DNA of 64,000 nucleotides from Pseudomonas chlororaphis (GCF_000783395.1 NZ_JSFK01000005.1:171531-235530), one strand, 5' to 3'; numbered from the stretch's first letter, positions 1 through 9,028 are shown. Translations and numbers: made by a program. The notes: generated from the letters alone by a model not told the origin.

Positions 1-1
1 C

Positions 2-796
2 CATGGCGGAAGCGCTTTTAGCGACAGCGCACCGCAAGTGGTGCGCTATGGCGTCAGCGCCGATGAGGCACATCGCTTCGGCCTGCCCTGCGGCGGCACG
101 CTTGAACTGATTCTTGAGTTCAACCCGGCGTGGCCGTCGCTTGATGAACTGCTTACGCAACTGGACGCCGGGCAACTGGTTCGCCGTCGTCTGGCGTTGG
201 AGTCGGGTCAGGTCATGCTCGAACCCACAGCGACGCCGGAACAATTCAGCTTCGATGGCGCGCAGATGCTCAACACCTTGGGGCCAGGCTATCGGATGCT
301 GATGATCGGTGCCGGCGCGCTGGCCGAGTATCTGGCGACCATGGCCTTGTTCAACGGTTTCAAGGTGGCGGTGTGCGATCCGCGTCCCGAGTACATCGAG
401 ACCTGGGCGGTAGACGGTGTGGAGCGGATTGTCGGCATGCCGGATGACGTGGTGCGCGACTTCGCGGTCGATCTGCGCACCTGCATCGTCGCCTTGAGTC
501 ATGACCCCAAACTCGACGATCTGGCCCTGCTCGAAGCGCTCCACGGCCCGGCGTTCTACATCGGTGCAATCGGCTCGCGGCGCAACAGCCAACTGCGCCG
601 CGAACGCCTGATCGAGCATTTTGGCGAGACCGAAGCGTCGCTTGAGCGCCTGCACGGGCCGATCGGCCTGTATATCGGCAGCAAGACGCCGGCGGAAATC
701 GCCGTGAGCGTGATGGCCGAGATTCTTGCGGCGAAGAATGGCGCCAATCTGCCGAAAGCGTTTTCAATTGCCAGGGCCAAAGCGCTCGCAGAATGA
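2..796 (+). CDS. xdhC: XdhC/CoxI family protein, 5' end outside window
   Basis: The reading frame is open to the left edge, so the start lies upstream; an internal GTG at 38 is not a credible start because the frame already encodes conserved residues before it. The N-terminal half carries the XdhC-type G-L-P-C-G-G segment. The C-terminal half has a Rossmann-like nucleotide-binding motif (M-I-G-A-G-A-L-A-E) followed by C-D-P-R and the family hallmark A-I-G-S-R-R-N. Members of this family help mature or insert the sulfurated molybdenum cofactor of xanthine dehydrogenase and related enzymes in the cytoplasm. The expected partners (molybdenum hydroxylase subunits) would lie left of the window. 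The family call is firm. Which enzyme it serves cannot be told from here. Confidence 0.88.
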   Translation, partial: HGGSAFSDSAPQVVRYGVSADEAHRFGLPCGGTLELILEFNPAWPSLDELLTQLDAGQLVRRRLALESGQVMLEPTATPEQFSFDGAQMLNTLGPGYRMLMIGAGALAEYLATMALFNGFKVAVCDPRPEYIETWAVDGVERIVGMPDDVVRDFAVDLRTCIVALSHDPKLDDLALLEALHGPAFYIGAIGSRRNSQLRRERLIEHFGETEASLERLHGPIGLYIGSKTPAEIAVSVMAEILAAKNGANLPKAFSIARAKALAE

Positions 797-980
797 GTCG
801 CGCGGCTAGCCTGCGTCGTCTTTATTGGCCGGCAACGAAACGACGTGGTGTTATCAGGTGACGATTTCGGCTATTGATGAGTTATCTGCAAAAACCAGCT
901 CACTGTGCTCTTCGAAAAGTCATAGAACCCCTTCCGGCAAGAAGGGTCTGCTCTCCTATGACCTCTCAGGAATACGTCCC

Positions 981-1793
981 ATGTCCGCGCAACGCAACCT
1001 TGTCATCCTCGCTCGGGGAGGCTACGCCGCCCGAGGAATGCTGTATCTGATCATCGGTATCTTTGCGTTACTGGCGGCCCAGGATTCAACCAGACCGAAG
1101 GACAGTCACAAGAGTCTGGAAGCCTTGCTGGGCCAGCCATTCGGCTATTTTCTGGTTGGACTTGTCGTGGCGGGACTGCTCGCATTTGCCGCTTGGCGTG
1201 TCCTGCAGGCAACGCGTGATGTCGATCATCACGGCACAAAATTCAAAGGCCTGGTGATTCGCACAGGGCTGTTTGTCGGAGGCTTGGTCAACGCTGCTCT
1301 GGCGTTTTTTGCACTGGGCCTGCTCATCAGCGGGATTAAAAGCTCGGGCGATTCCGCAGGACAGACCAAAGACTGGCTGGCGCATCTGCTGTCCTGGGAA
1401 CACTCGAACTGGCTGGTGTACCTGATCGCCCTCATTCCGCTTGGGGTCGGCATCGCTCACATCTTCAAGGGCTGGAAAGCGACGTTCGAGAAGTATTTCG
1501 AGGCCGACGAGGATGTCATGCGCTACGTCCGCCCGGTATCGCGGTTTGGTCTGATCGCGCGCGGAGTGGTGTTTATCGAGATTGCATTGCTGCTGGCAGT
1601 CAGCGGTTCCACCTATCAAGCCATGGATCCACCGGGTATGAAGGAAGCGCTCGATGCGCTGCAGAATCTGCCTGCTGGCTGGCTGATTTTGATGGTGATG
1701 GCTTTGGGGCTGATTGCCTTTTCGGTCTACAGTCTGGCGGAAGCTTTCTGGCGCAAGATCAATATGGATGTGCCGGGAGTCGCGAGAACGTAG
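981..1793 (+). CDS. DUF1206 multi-spanning membrane protein
   Basis: A protein of 270 residues starting at ATG 981, preceded by a TCAGGA ribosome site. The frame is open further upstream but without a ribosome site or plausible protein sequence, so the longer form was rejected. It shows three successive units, each with two hydrophobic helices and a recurring A-R-G-x-x-(A/Y)-x-G-x-x-(Y/F) type start (A-R-G-G-Y-A-A-R-G-M near residue 12, and A-R-G-V-V-F near residue 190), which is the internal repeat pattern of DUF1206. It is an inner-membrane protein of unknown function. No operon partner is obvious: the neighbours are more than 100 bases away on both sides. Confidence 0.82.
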   Translation: MSAQRNLVILARGGYAARGMLYLIIGIFALLAAQDSTRPKDSHKSLEALLGQPFGYFLVGLVVAGLLAFAAWRVLQATRDVDHHGTKFKGLVIRTGLFVGGLVNAALAFFALGLLISGIKSSGDSAGQTKDWLAHLLSWEHSNWLVYLIALIPLGVGIAHIFKGWKATFEKYFEADEDVMRYVRPVSRFGLIARGVVFIEIALLLAVSGSTYQAMDPPGMKEALDALQNLPAGWLILMVMALGLIAFSVYSLAEAFWRKINMDVPGVART

Positions 1794-1926
1794 GGTATAA
1801 CCCTTTGGCGATGATCACCCCGGAAAAGTCCAGACGCCGATTGCCAGACTATTGACCGAACCTTTCCCCCGAAAACGGCGTCCGAGCTAAAGCGTTAACG
1901 CTTACCGCTCACCACGAGGTTTCCGT

Positions 1927-2829
1927 TTGAAAGCTGCCATCGTCAGAAAATACCGTTTGATCATCAAGACTCTGGGCTACGTCGGCTGGGCGTTGTTCTG
2001 GCTGCTGCTCTGGGACATCGCCGTCACCGTCGACTTCATGCTGTTCCTCAACGCCAAGCTGAACCTGCCATTGATGCCCCTGACGTTATTGGGTTCGGCA
2101 TTGATCGTGCTGATCAGTTTCCGCAACAGCAGCGCTTACAACCGCTGGTGGGAAGCACGCACGTTGTGGGGTTCGATGATCAACAATTCGCGCAGCTTCG
2201 CTCGCCAGGTGCTGACGCTGCTGGATGATCCCGATGGCGAGGTCAATCCGGTCAAGTCGACCCTGTTGCGCCGCCACGTCGCCTATGTGAATTGCCTCGC
2301 GGCGCATCTGCAAGGCCAGCCTTGCCCTGAGGAAGTCCGCGCGTTCATTCCCGCCAATGAATTCGCCCGCAGTGGCACGACCAACAACTTCGCCAATGAC
2401 ATCCTCACCGGTTCGGCGACTTTGCTCGCGCGGGAATACAAGGCCGGGCGCCTTGACAGCATTCGCCTGGCGCGGCTGGAGTCGACGCTGGTGGATCTGT
2501 CCAACAGCCAGGGTGGCATGGAGCGGATTGCCAATACGCCGCTGCCCTACCCTTATGTGTATTTCCCACGGCTGTTTATTTCGCTGTTCTGCCTGATCGT
2601 GCCCGTCGGGCTGGTTGAATCGTTGGGCTGGTTCACGCCGTTGGCCTCGACCGTGGTCGGTTTCATGCTGCTGGCCATCGAACGCATTGGCACCGATCTG
2701 CAAAGCCCGTTTCGCCACAGCGAACACCAGATTCAGATGGAAGCCCTGTGCGAAACCATCGAGAAAAACCTGCAATCGATGCAGCGTGATTCCTTGGGCG
2801 ATGTGCGCCGGCTTGAAGAGAACGCTTGA
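1927..2829 (+). CDS. Bestrophin-like (UPF0187/RFP-TM) membrane channel
   Basis: A protein of 300 residues. The start is taken as TTG 1927 because GAGG sits about eight bases upstream and the protein begins at once with the basic, hydrophobic family N-terminus. Two hydrophobic helices lie around residues 15-70. They are followed by the family signature F-R-N-S-S-A-Y-N-R-W-W-E-A-R, and two more helices lie near residues 210-260. Bacterial members form pentameric anion or cation channels in the inner membrane. The role here is inferred from family only. It stands alone, and a strong hairpin separates it from the convergent metQ-like gene. Confidence 0.85.
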   Translation: MKAAIVRKYRLIIKTLGYVGWALFWLLLWDIAVTVDFMLFLNAKLNLPLMPLTLLGSALIVLISFRNSSAYNRWWEARTLWGSMINNSRSFARQVLTLLDDPDGEVNPVKSTLLRRHVAYVNCLAAHLQGQPCPEEVRAFIPANEFARSGTTNNFANDILTGSATLLAREYKAGRLDSIRLARLESTLVDLSNSQGGMERIANTPLPYPYVYFPRLFISLFCLIVPVGLVESLGWFTPLASTVVGFMLLAIERIGTDLQSPFRHSEHQIQMEALCETIEKNLQSMQRDSLGDVRRLEENA

Positions 2830-2834
2830 AGATG

Positions 2835-2867
2835 TCGGGAGCCGTCAGCATGTCTGGCGGCTCCCGA
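2835..2867. terminator. Hairpin between convergent genes
   Basis: TCGGGAGCCG (2835-2844) pairs perfectly with CGGCTCCCGA (2858-2867). The stem continues inward past one mismatch with CAG/CTG, leaving a short loop. It lies between two convergent genes and has no clear T-run on either side, so it is a probable but weak intrinsic terminator. Confidence 0.55.
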
Positions 2868-2872
2868 AGGAG

Positions 2873-3652
2873 TCAGAACGCCGGCACAACATCACCGTGA
2901 TAACGCTCAAGAATGAACTGCTTCACTTGTGGTGAATTGAGCAGTGCGCCGAGTTTCTGCACCGCCGGGGCGTTGGCCTTGTCGCGACGCACGTACAGGT
3001 AATTGGCGTACGGCGACTCCGAACTTTCGATAAACAGCGCGTCTTTGTGCGGCACCAGTTTGGCTTCCAGCGCGTAGTTGGCGTTGATCAACGCCATGTC
3101 TACCTGATTCAACACCCGCGGCAGCATGGCCGCTTCGAGTTCCTGAAACTTCAGATGCTTGGGATTGCTGACGATGTCCAGGCGCGTGGCCATGATGTTG
3201 TCGGGATCCTTCAGGGTGATCAGGCCTTGTTTGGCAATCAGCAGCAGCGCACGGCCGGAGTTGGTCGGGTCGTTGGGAATGGCAATGGTCGCGCCATCCT
3301 TGAGTTCGCTGATGGATTTGATCTTCTTCGAATAGGCACCGAAGGGTTCGATGTGCACGGCGACGATCGGCACTTGATCGCTGCTCGGGCGGTCTTTTTT
3401 GTAGGCCTCGTAATACGGTTTGCTCTGGAAGTAATTGGCGTCGAGCAAGCCTTCATCGGTCTGCCGGTCGGGCTGGATGTAGTCAGAGAACACTTTGACG
3501 TCCAGCGTCACCCCTTCCTTGGCCAGCTCCGGTTTCAAAAACTCGAGGATCTCGGCATGGGGCACAGGCACCACGGCGATTTTCAGGGTTTCGGCATAGG
3601 CATTGCCCATGGCGGCGACCAGCAGTGCTACGGAGAGCGCGACGCGTTTCAC
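2873..3652 (-). CDS. MetQ/NlpA-family substrate-binding protein
   Basis: A protein of 259 residues. The start is GTG 3652, set by AAGGA about nine bases upstream; its GTGA overlaps the TGA of the upstream oxidase gene by four bases, which indicates translational coupling. The N-terminus is a Sec signal ending A-Y-A before E-T-L-K-I-A-V-V. There is no lipobox cysteine, so unlike most MetQ/NlpA proteins it should be free in the periplasm. The body follows the family (P-H-A-E-I-L near the start, D-A-N-Y-F-Q-S-K-P-Y, I-P-N-D-P-T-N-S-G-R-A-L). MetQ proteins deliver methionine or related amino acids to an ABC importer. No permease or ATPase genes are adjacent, and coupling to a SolA-like oxidase suggests an N-methyl or modified amino acid ligand (inference). 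Confidence 0.85.
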   Translation of the reverse strand: MKRVALSVALLVAAMGNAYAETLKIAVVPVPHAEILEFLKPELAKEGVTLDVKVFSDYIQPDRQTDEGLLDANYFQSKPYYEAYKKDRPSSDQVPIVAVHIEPFGAYSKKIKSISELKDGATIAIPNDPTNSGRALLLIAKQGLITLKDPDNIMATRLDIVSNPKHLKFQELEAAMLPRVLNQVDMALINANYALEAKLVPHKDALFIESSESPYANYLYVRRDKANAPAVQKLGALLNSPQVKQFILERYHGDVVPAF

Positions 3653-4827
3653 GATAGTTTTCCTTCGAAGCGTTTCAGGGAGAAAGATGAAAGGTCCAGG
3701 TCGCTTGAGCCGCGCATGCACCACTGGGCAAACGCCTCGCCGAGCGCGGCGGAATGCTTGAAACCGTGCCCGGAGCAGGCCGAGACGAACAGGGTGTGTT
3801 GCAGCGACGGATGCTCGTCGATGATGAAATGGCGATCCGGTGTCACGGTGTAGGCGCAAACCGCCGACTTGAGGACTTTCGAGGTCACGCCGGCGATGCG
3901 GTTGTGCACCTGGTGCTCGTACATATCCTGCGCTTCGGCGGCTGAAACCGTACGGTCGATGGCCTGCGCGGACGTTGAGGTGTGGTACTGCGCGGTGGCG
4001 ATTTTCATGCTGCTTTCGCCGGGTAGCGCGGGAAAGCCATAGTTGATTTTGTCGTCGCCGCGACCGTGGGTGAAGATGAACGTCGGTGAGTGGCCGACCA
4101 GTCCGGCGTTCTCTTCCAGTTCGAACCAGAACAGCTTTTGTCGGTAAACGCTGAGCAGATTCTCATACGGCTCACCGAGCCACTCGTCGTTCCAGTTGCC
4201 TGCGCTGATCACCAGCTTATTGGCAAACAGCGTGCGCCGGTCCGTGGTTACCGTGACACCCTCCTCGTTCGAGCTGATCCCGGTGACGGTCTCGCCTTTG
4301 TGGAGCGTCGCACCGTGTTGCTCGGCCAGTTTGAGCTGCACATCGATGCAGCGCTCCGGACGCACAAAGCCGCCACCCGGTTCGAAATAGCCGATGGCCG
4401 AATCGTGCACGTTGGCGAATTGCGGGAAGCGCTGGCGAATCTGTTCGGCGGACAGGACTTCGTGCTCGATGCCGTAGGTCTGCGCGAGGCCGATGGTTCG
4501 CAAGGTGAAGTCGGTCTGATCTTCTGGATCGAATTCGGCGCTCGACGTCAGCACCAACAGCCCGGATTGCTCGAACAAAGATTCGCCGGTCAGCGCCTCG
4601 AGTTCACGCCAGATGCGATGAGAATTGCGCACGATCGGCACGTATTGCGCGCCTTCTCCGACCGAAAGCCGAGTGATTCGAGTATCGCCGTGGCTGGAAC
4701 CGAGGTTATGCGGTGGATGATGACGATCAATACCGACAACGTTCACTCCTGCTTTCGCCAACTGGTAAACCGTCGCCGCGCCCATCGCGCCCAAGCCCAG
4801 AACCACCACCTCACACCGCTCGGACAT
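3649..4827 (-). CDS. solA: FAD-dependent N-methyl-amino-acid oxidase (SolA/monomeric sarcosine oxidase family)
   Basis: A protein of 392 residues with an N-terminal dinucleotide-binding fold (V-V-L-G-L-G-A-M-G-A-A near residue 10), then the family motif G-S-S-H-G-D-T-R-I-T-R. Near the C-terminus A-V-C-A-Y-T-V-T-P-D-R-H-F places Cys324 where the family attaches FAD covalently, followed by S-A-C-S-G-H-G-F-K. These enzymes oxidise N-methyl groups of sarcosine, N-methyltryptophan or similar secondary amines, releasing formaldehyde and H2O2. Which substrate is used here is not decidable from sequence. It is the first gene of a two-gene unit with the MetQ-like binding protein, and divergent from gcd across a 373-base gap. 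Confidence 0.85.
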   Translation of the reverse strand: MSERCEVVVLGLGAMGAATVYQLAKAGVNVVGIDRHHPPHNLGSSHGDTRITRLSVGEGAQYVPIVRNSHRIWRELEALTGESLFEQSGLLVLTSSAEFDPEDQTDFTLRTIGLAQTYGIEHEVLSAEQIRQRFPQFANVHDSAIGYFEPGGGFVRPERCIDVQLKLAEQHGATLHKGETVTGISSNEEGVTVTTDRRTLFANKLVISAGNWNDEWLGEPYENLLSVYRQKLFWFELEENAGLVGHSPTFIFTHGRGDDKINYGFPALPGESSMKIATAQYHTSTSAQAIDRTVSAAEAQDMYEHQVHNRIAGVTSKVLKSAVCAYTVTPDRHFIIDEHPSLQHTLFVSACSGHGFKHSAALGEAFAQWCMRGSSDLDLSSFSLKRFEGKLS

Positions 4828-5135
4828 AAATAGCCACCTATCAAAAAGGCGCCAGTTGAGCGGTAAACCGTGGCGAATTCCAAGATTAAAAAAGCATATC
4901 CATATAGCTCGATGCGTGCGTCGACCGCTCTGGAACGGGCTGGCTGGCGGTTATTCGTCGCATTTACAACCCGGTGAAAATGAATTACGCCTGAGGGCGC
5001 GGCATCCGACATCTGTCACAACTCACAATCAATCTGACAGAACAGCGATTTTTGTGCGCATTTCGACAGACATTTCCGCATCTCAGTCCTCTGCAGGCGC
5101 GAGCCGAAACCTCGAACTACGCTTCACGTTGAAAT
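4828..5135. other. Non-coding gap upstream of solA and gcd
   Basis: About 300 bases of somewhat AT-richer DNA between divergent genes. The short open frames here have no ribosome sites or recognisable products. Apart from the gcd promoter region to its right, nothing specific is seen. It presumably holds the solA-metQ promoter. Confidence 0.5.
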
Positions 5136-5142
5136 TTGTGAT

Positions 5143-5171
5143 TTAACTAGGTAGTTACCTAACTATATAAT
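5143..5171 (+). promoter_or_regulatory. gcd promoter overlapped by a triple half-site operator
   Basis: A perfect -10 hexamer TATAAT lies at 5166-5171, with TTTAAC at 5143-5148 as the likely -35 and a 17-base spacer. The spacer is filled by TAACTA (5144-5149), TAGTTA (5152-5157) and TAACTA (5160-5165). These are three alternating half-sites at an exact 8-base period, each neighbouring pair forming a perfect inverted repeat with a 2-base centre. Occupation would cover the promoter, so a repressor of MarR or TetR type is the natural reading (inference). The gcd start codon follows 30 bases after the -10. Confidence 0.7.
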
Positions 5172-5200
5172 GCGCGCCTCATTTCAACGGGACACTCAAC

Positions 5201-7606
5201 GTGAAGCAGAGTCAACGCCTCTCGGGCATATCAAAATTCATTCTGATCGGGCTGGGCGTCGTCATCGCCCTGCTCGGCTTGGCGCTGGCTGCGGGCGGCG
5301 TGAAGTTGGTCAGCCTGGGAGGCTCGTGGTACTTCCTGGTGGGTGGCTTGGTCATGGCCGTTTCCGGTCTGCTGATCGCGCGCTTCAAGCTGGCCGGTGC
5401 GTGGCTGTTCGCCGCGTTCCTGGTGGGCACCGCGATCTGGGCGGTGAGCGATGCCGGTCTGGTGTTCTGGCCGGTGTTCTCGCGCCTGTTCATGTTCAGT
5501 GTGATCGGCCTGGTCGTGGCGCTGGTTTATCCGCAGCTCAAGCGTGCCAACGGTGGCGTTGCCGGTCGCGGCGCTTACGCTGTGGCGGCGGTGCTGGCAG
5601 TCGGCGTGGTTGTAGCGGCCGGCAATATGTTTGTCGCCCATCCAACCGTGGCGGCAACCGGCACTGGCCCGGGCCTGACCCCGGTCGAGCCGGACAAGGC
5701 GCAAAAGGACTGGGCGCACTACGGTAATACCGAAGGTGGCAGTCGCTTCGCTGCGCTGGACCAGATCAACCGCACCAACGTCGACAAGCTGAAAGTCGCG
5801 TGGACCTACCACACCGGTGACGTCGCCGAGAGCGATGGCAACGGTGCTGAAGACCAGCTCACCCCGCTGCAGGTTGGCAACAAGGTGTTCATCTGCACCC
5901 CGCACAACAACCTGATTGCGCTGGATGCCGACACCGGTAAAGAGCTGTGGAAGAACGCGATCAACGCTCAGTCGAAAGTCTGGCAGCGCTGCCGTGGCAT
6001 GGCCTATTTCGACGCCACCAAAGCGATTGCTCAGCCGAGCAACTCGTCGATCATCGAAGCCAAGCCTGCGCCGGCCGCCAATTGCCAGCGTCGTCTGCTG
6101 ACCAACACCATTGATGCCCGTCTGATCGCAGTCGATGCGGACACCGGCGAGTTCTGCCAGGGTTTCGGCAACAACGGTCAGGTAGATCTGAAGGCTGGTC
6201 TGGGTAATGTCCCGGACAGCTACTACCAGTTGTCCTCCGCTCCGCTGATGGCCGGCACCACCGTGGTGGTTGGCGGTCGCGTAGCTGACAACGTGCAGAC
6301 CGACATGCCCGGCGGCGTGATCCGTGGTTTCGACGTGATCACCGGCGCCATGCGTTGGGCCTTCGACCCGGGCAACCCGCAGGATAAAAACGCACCAGCC
6401 GACGGCAGCACCTACGTGCGCAGCACGCCGAACAGCTGGGCGCCGATGACCTACGATCCGGCAACCAACACCGTGTTCCTGCCAATGGGCAGTTCGTCGA
6501 CCGACATCTATGGTGTCGAGCGCAGCAAACTCGATCACACCTACGGTGCTTCGATCCTCGCGCTGGACGCCACCAGCGGTGACGAGCGTTGGGTATTCCA
6601 GACCGTGCACAACGATCTCTGGGACTTCGACCTGCCGATGCAGCCGAGCCTGATCGACTTCACCAAGGACGGCAAAACCGTACCGGCGCTGGTCATCGGC
6701 ACCAAGGCCGGGCAGATCTACGTGCTCGACCGCGCCACCGGCAAACCACTGACTGACGTTAAAGAAGTACCGGTCAAAGCGGCGAACATCCCCAACGAAC
6801 CGTACTCGCCTACTCAGCCAAAATCGGTGGGCATGCCAGAAATCGGTGCTCAGCACCTGACTGAATCGGACATGTGGGGCGCTACTCCGTACGATCAGCT
6901 GCTCTGCCGCATCGACTTCAAAGGCATGCGCTACGACGGTCTGTACACCGCGCCGGGCATGGACAAATCGCTGAGCTTCCCGGGTTCGCTGGGCGGCATG
7001 AACTGGGGCAGCATCTCCACTGACCCGGTACACGGTTTCATCTTCGTCAACGACATGCGTCTGGGTCTGTGGATTCAGATGATTCCGTCACAGAACAAAG
7101 GCCAGGCCGCTGGCGGTGGCGAAGCGCTGAACACCGGCATGGGCGCCGTACCGCTGAAAGGCACGCCGTACGCCGTGAACAAAAACCGCTTCCTGTCGGT
7201 AGCCGGCATCCCTTGCCAGGCTCCACCGTTCGGTACGCTGACGGCGATCGACATGAAGACCCAGAAAATCGCCTGGCAGGTTCCGGTCGGCACCGTTGAA
7301 GACACCGGTCCACTGGGCACCCGCATGCACTTGCCGATCAAGATCGGTCTGCCAACCCTTGGCGGCACCCTGTCGACCCAAGGTGGTTTGATCTTCATCG
7401 CCGGCACCCAGGACTTCTACCTGCGCGCCTTCAACAGCGGCAACGGTGAAGAAGTGTGGAAAGCACGTCTGCCTGTCGGCAGCCAGGGCGGCCCGATGAC
7501 CTATGTTTCGCCGAAAACCGGCAAGCAGTACATCGTCATCACCGCCGGTGGCGCGCGTCAGTCGACCGATCGCGGCGACTACGTGATGGCTTACGCCCTG
7601 CCGTAA
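5201..7606 (+). CDS. gcd: Membrane-bound PQQ-dependent glucose dehydrogenase
   Basis: A protein of 801 residues, the normal length for this family. The start is GTG 5201, the first in-frame start after the promoter. Residues 1-140 hold about five closely spaced transmembrane helices that anchor the enzyme and give access to ubiquinone. The remainder is a periplasmic eight-bladed propeller with quinoprotein features (W-A-H-Y-G-N-T-E-G-G-S-R near the start of the domain, W-T-Y-H-T-G-D, and V-H-N-D-L-W-D-F-D-L-P). It oxidises glucose to gluconolactone in the periplasm, passing electrons to ubiquinone, and with OprB forms the direct oxidative glucose route of pseudomonads. Its PQQ cofactor must be supplied by pqq genes elsewhere. 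A strong hairpin separates it from oprB. Confidence 0.96.
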   Translation: MKQSQRLSGISKFILIGLGVVIALLGLALAAGGVKLVSLGGSWYFLVGGLVMAVSGLLIARFKLAGAWLFAAFLVGTAIWAVSDAGLVFWPVFSRLFMFSVIGLVVALVYPQLKRANGGVAGRGAYAVAAVLAVGVVVAAGNMFVAHPTVAATGTGPGLTPVEPDKAQKDWAHYGNTEGGSRFAALDQINRTNVDKLKVAWTYHTGDVAESDGNGAEDQLTPLQVGNKVFICTPHNNLIALDADTGKELWKNAINAQSKVWQRCRGMAYFDATKAIAQPSNSSIIEAKPAPAANCQRRLLTNTIDARLIAVDADTGEFCQGFGNNGQVDLKAGLGNVPDSYYQLSSAPLMAGTTVVVGGRVADNVQTDMPGGVIRGFDVITGAMRWAFDPGNPQDKNAPADGSTYVRSTPNSWAPMTYDPATNTVFLPMGSSSTDIYGVERSKLDHTYGASILALDATSGDERWVFQTVHNDLWDFDLPMQPSLIDFTKDGKTVPALVIGTKAGQIYVLDRATGKPLTDVKEVPVKAANIPNEPYSPTQPKSVGMPEIGAQHLTESDMWGATPYDQLLCRIDFKGMRYDGLYTAPGMDKSLSFPGSLGGMNWGSISTDPVHGFIFVNDMRLGLWIQMIPSQNKGQAAGGGEALNTGMGAVPLKGTPYAVNKNRFLSVAGIPCQAPPFGTLTAIDMKTQKIAWQVPVGTVEDTGPLGTRMHLPIKIGLPTLGGTLSTQGGLIFIAGTQDFYLRAFNSGNGEEVWKARLPVGSQGGPMTYVSPKTGKQYIVITAGGARQSTDRGDYVMAYALP

Positions 7607-7643
7607 ACCACTGCGTCCACGTTAAACGCGGACGCTTGCTTTG

Positions 7644-7669
7644 AGCGCGGCACCTTCGGGTGCCGCGCT
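7644..7669 (+). terminator. UUCG-tetraloop terminator after gcd
   Basis: AGCGCGGCACC (7644-7654) and GGTGCCGCGCT (7659-7669) form an 11-bp perfect stem closed by a TTCG tetraloop in the stable C(UUCG)G context. The downstream run is CTTTCC rather than pure T, so it may attenuate rather than fully block read-through into oprB. Confidence 0.8.
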
Positions 7670-7710
7670 GCTTTCCCCCTATTGCTCAAGTTTTCTGCAG
7701 GAAGATTTAC

Positions 7711-9009
7711 ATGCTATCGGCTGTTGGTTTTTCCCGTTCCGACCTGTTCAAAGGCCTGTTGTTGGGCGTCGCGTGCACCACCACCCTCCCCGCGCTGGCC
7801 GACAACGATTCCGATCTGTTGAGCCGCAGCACCCTCACCGGTGACTGGGGTGGCTTGCGTCACCAGATGGATGAACAAGGCATCAAATTCACCGGTGATT
7901 ACAGCGGTGAAATGGCTTACAACGCCGATGGTGGTTTGCATCGCTCGGCGCGCTACTCGCAGAACATCAAACTCGGCGTGCAGTTCGATCTGAGCAAACT
8001 GTACGGCGTCGACAATGCCGGCAAGGTCCAGCTGACCATCAACGACCGTCGCGGCAACAGCGCTTCGGAAGACCTCGTCGGCAACCGTCTGCCGATCCAG
8101 GAAAACTACGGTGGCCTGTACACCCGCCTGACCGAACTGAGTTACGAGCGCAGCCTGTTTACCCCGGCGCTCAACGTGAAGCTCGGTTACATGGCCATGG
8201 GCAACGACCTCGGCGGCCTCGACAGCGGCATTCTCTGCAACTTCATGAACGCCGGTTTCTGCGGCCATCCACTGAACATGTCCGGTGGCAGTGGCTGGAC
8301 CAACTATCCCAATGCGCATTTGGGTGTGCGGGTGAAATACGACCTGTCGTCCTCGTGGCAACTGCGCGTGGCCGCGTTCAACGTCGACCCGGAAAGCAAC
8401 GGCAACTCAAGCCGCGCCTGGCACCTTGGCCCGAAACACACCACCGGCACCGTGGTGCCGATCGAGCTGGTGTACAAGCACGCGGGCACCCTGCCCGGCG
8501 AATACAAGCTCGGCTACTACTACGACAGCTCCGACGTAAAACGCATCGGCAGTGACAAAGAAGTGTCCGGTCGCGGCGGTCATTACCTGCTGATCGATCA
8601 GGCGGTCTGGAACTCGCCAACATCCGAAGGCCGCAGCCTGCACGCCTTCGGTCAGTATTCGGCGGCCAGCGAAGCGGCTTCGCCGTTCAGCAAGTGGTAC
8701 GGCACCGGCGTGGTTCTGTACAAACCGTTCGAAGGTCGCCCACGTGACACCGTTGCGCTGGGTTATGGTCGCGCCGTGCCTAACCCGCGCAGCCGTGACG
8801 TGCTGCAAGACGCCGCTTTGAACAACGGCACGGCGTTCCCGAACCTGGACAGCGCCGAGCAATTGATCGAACTCGGCTACGGTTATCAGGCCACGCCTTG
8901 GCTGACGCTGCGACCGAATGTGCAGTACATCATCGAGCCGGGCGCGTTTTCCGGGCAGGACATCGACAATGCGCTGGTGTTTGGTTTGCAGGTGAAAGCG
9001 GCGCTCTGA
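7711..9009 (+). CDS. oprB: Carbohydrate-selective porin OprB
   Basis: A protein of 432 residues from ATG 7711, chosen because GCAGGAAG lies 7-14 bases upstream; an earlier ATG in the same frame lacks a ribosome site. A Sec signal ends at L-A-D near residue 31. The mature protein opens with the OprB signature L-T-G-D-W-G-G-L-R, and repeated aromatic beta-strands run to a C-terminal strand ending A-A-L. OprB forms an outer-membrane channel that lets glucose and other sugars into the periplasm, where Gcd acts. Position directly after gcd, in the same direction, supports this. Substrate range beyond glucose is not readable. Confidence 0.94.
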   Translation: MLSAVGFSRSDLFKGLLLGVACTTTLPALADNDSDLLSRSTLTGDWGGLRHQMDEQGIKFTGDYSGEMAYNADGGLHRSARYSQNIKLGVQFDLSKLYGVDNAGKVQLTINDRRGNSASEDLVGNRLPIQENYGGLYTRLTELSYERSLFTPALNVKLGYMAMGNDLGGLDSGILCNFMNAGFCGHPLNMSGGSGWTNYPNAHLGVRVKYDLSSSWQLRVAAFNVDPESNGNSSRAWHLGPKHTTGTVVPIELVYKHAGTLPGEYKLGYYYDSSDVKRIGSDKEVSGRGGHYLLIDQAVWNSPTSEGRSLHAFGQYSAASEAASPFSKWYGTGVVLYKPFEGRPRDTVALGYGRAVPNPRSRDVLQDAALNNGTAFPNLDSAEQLIELGYGYQATPWLTLRPNVQYIIEPGAFSGQDIDNALVFGLQVKAAL

Positions 9010-9028
9010 TCTCCAAATAGCAGGCGAT

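Noticed and set aside
4856..5146. A 96-codon frame between solA and gcd
   Set aside because: No ribosome site, irregular composition, and it runs into the gcd promoter.
5231..7033. A 600-codon open frame on the minus strand inside gcd
   Set aside because: High GC makes long antisense frames common. The plus strand encodes an unmistakable full-length glucose dehydrogenase.
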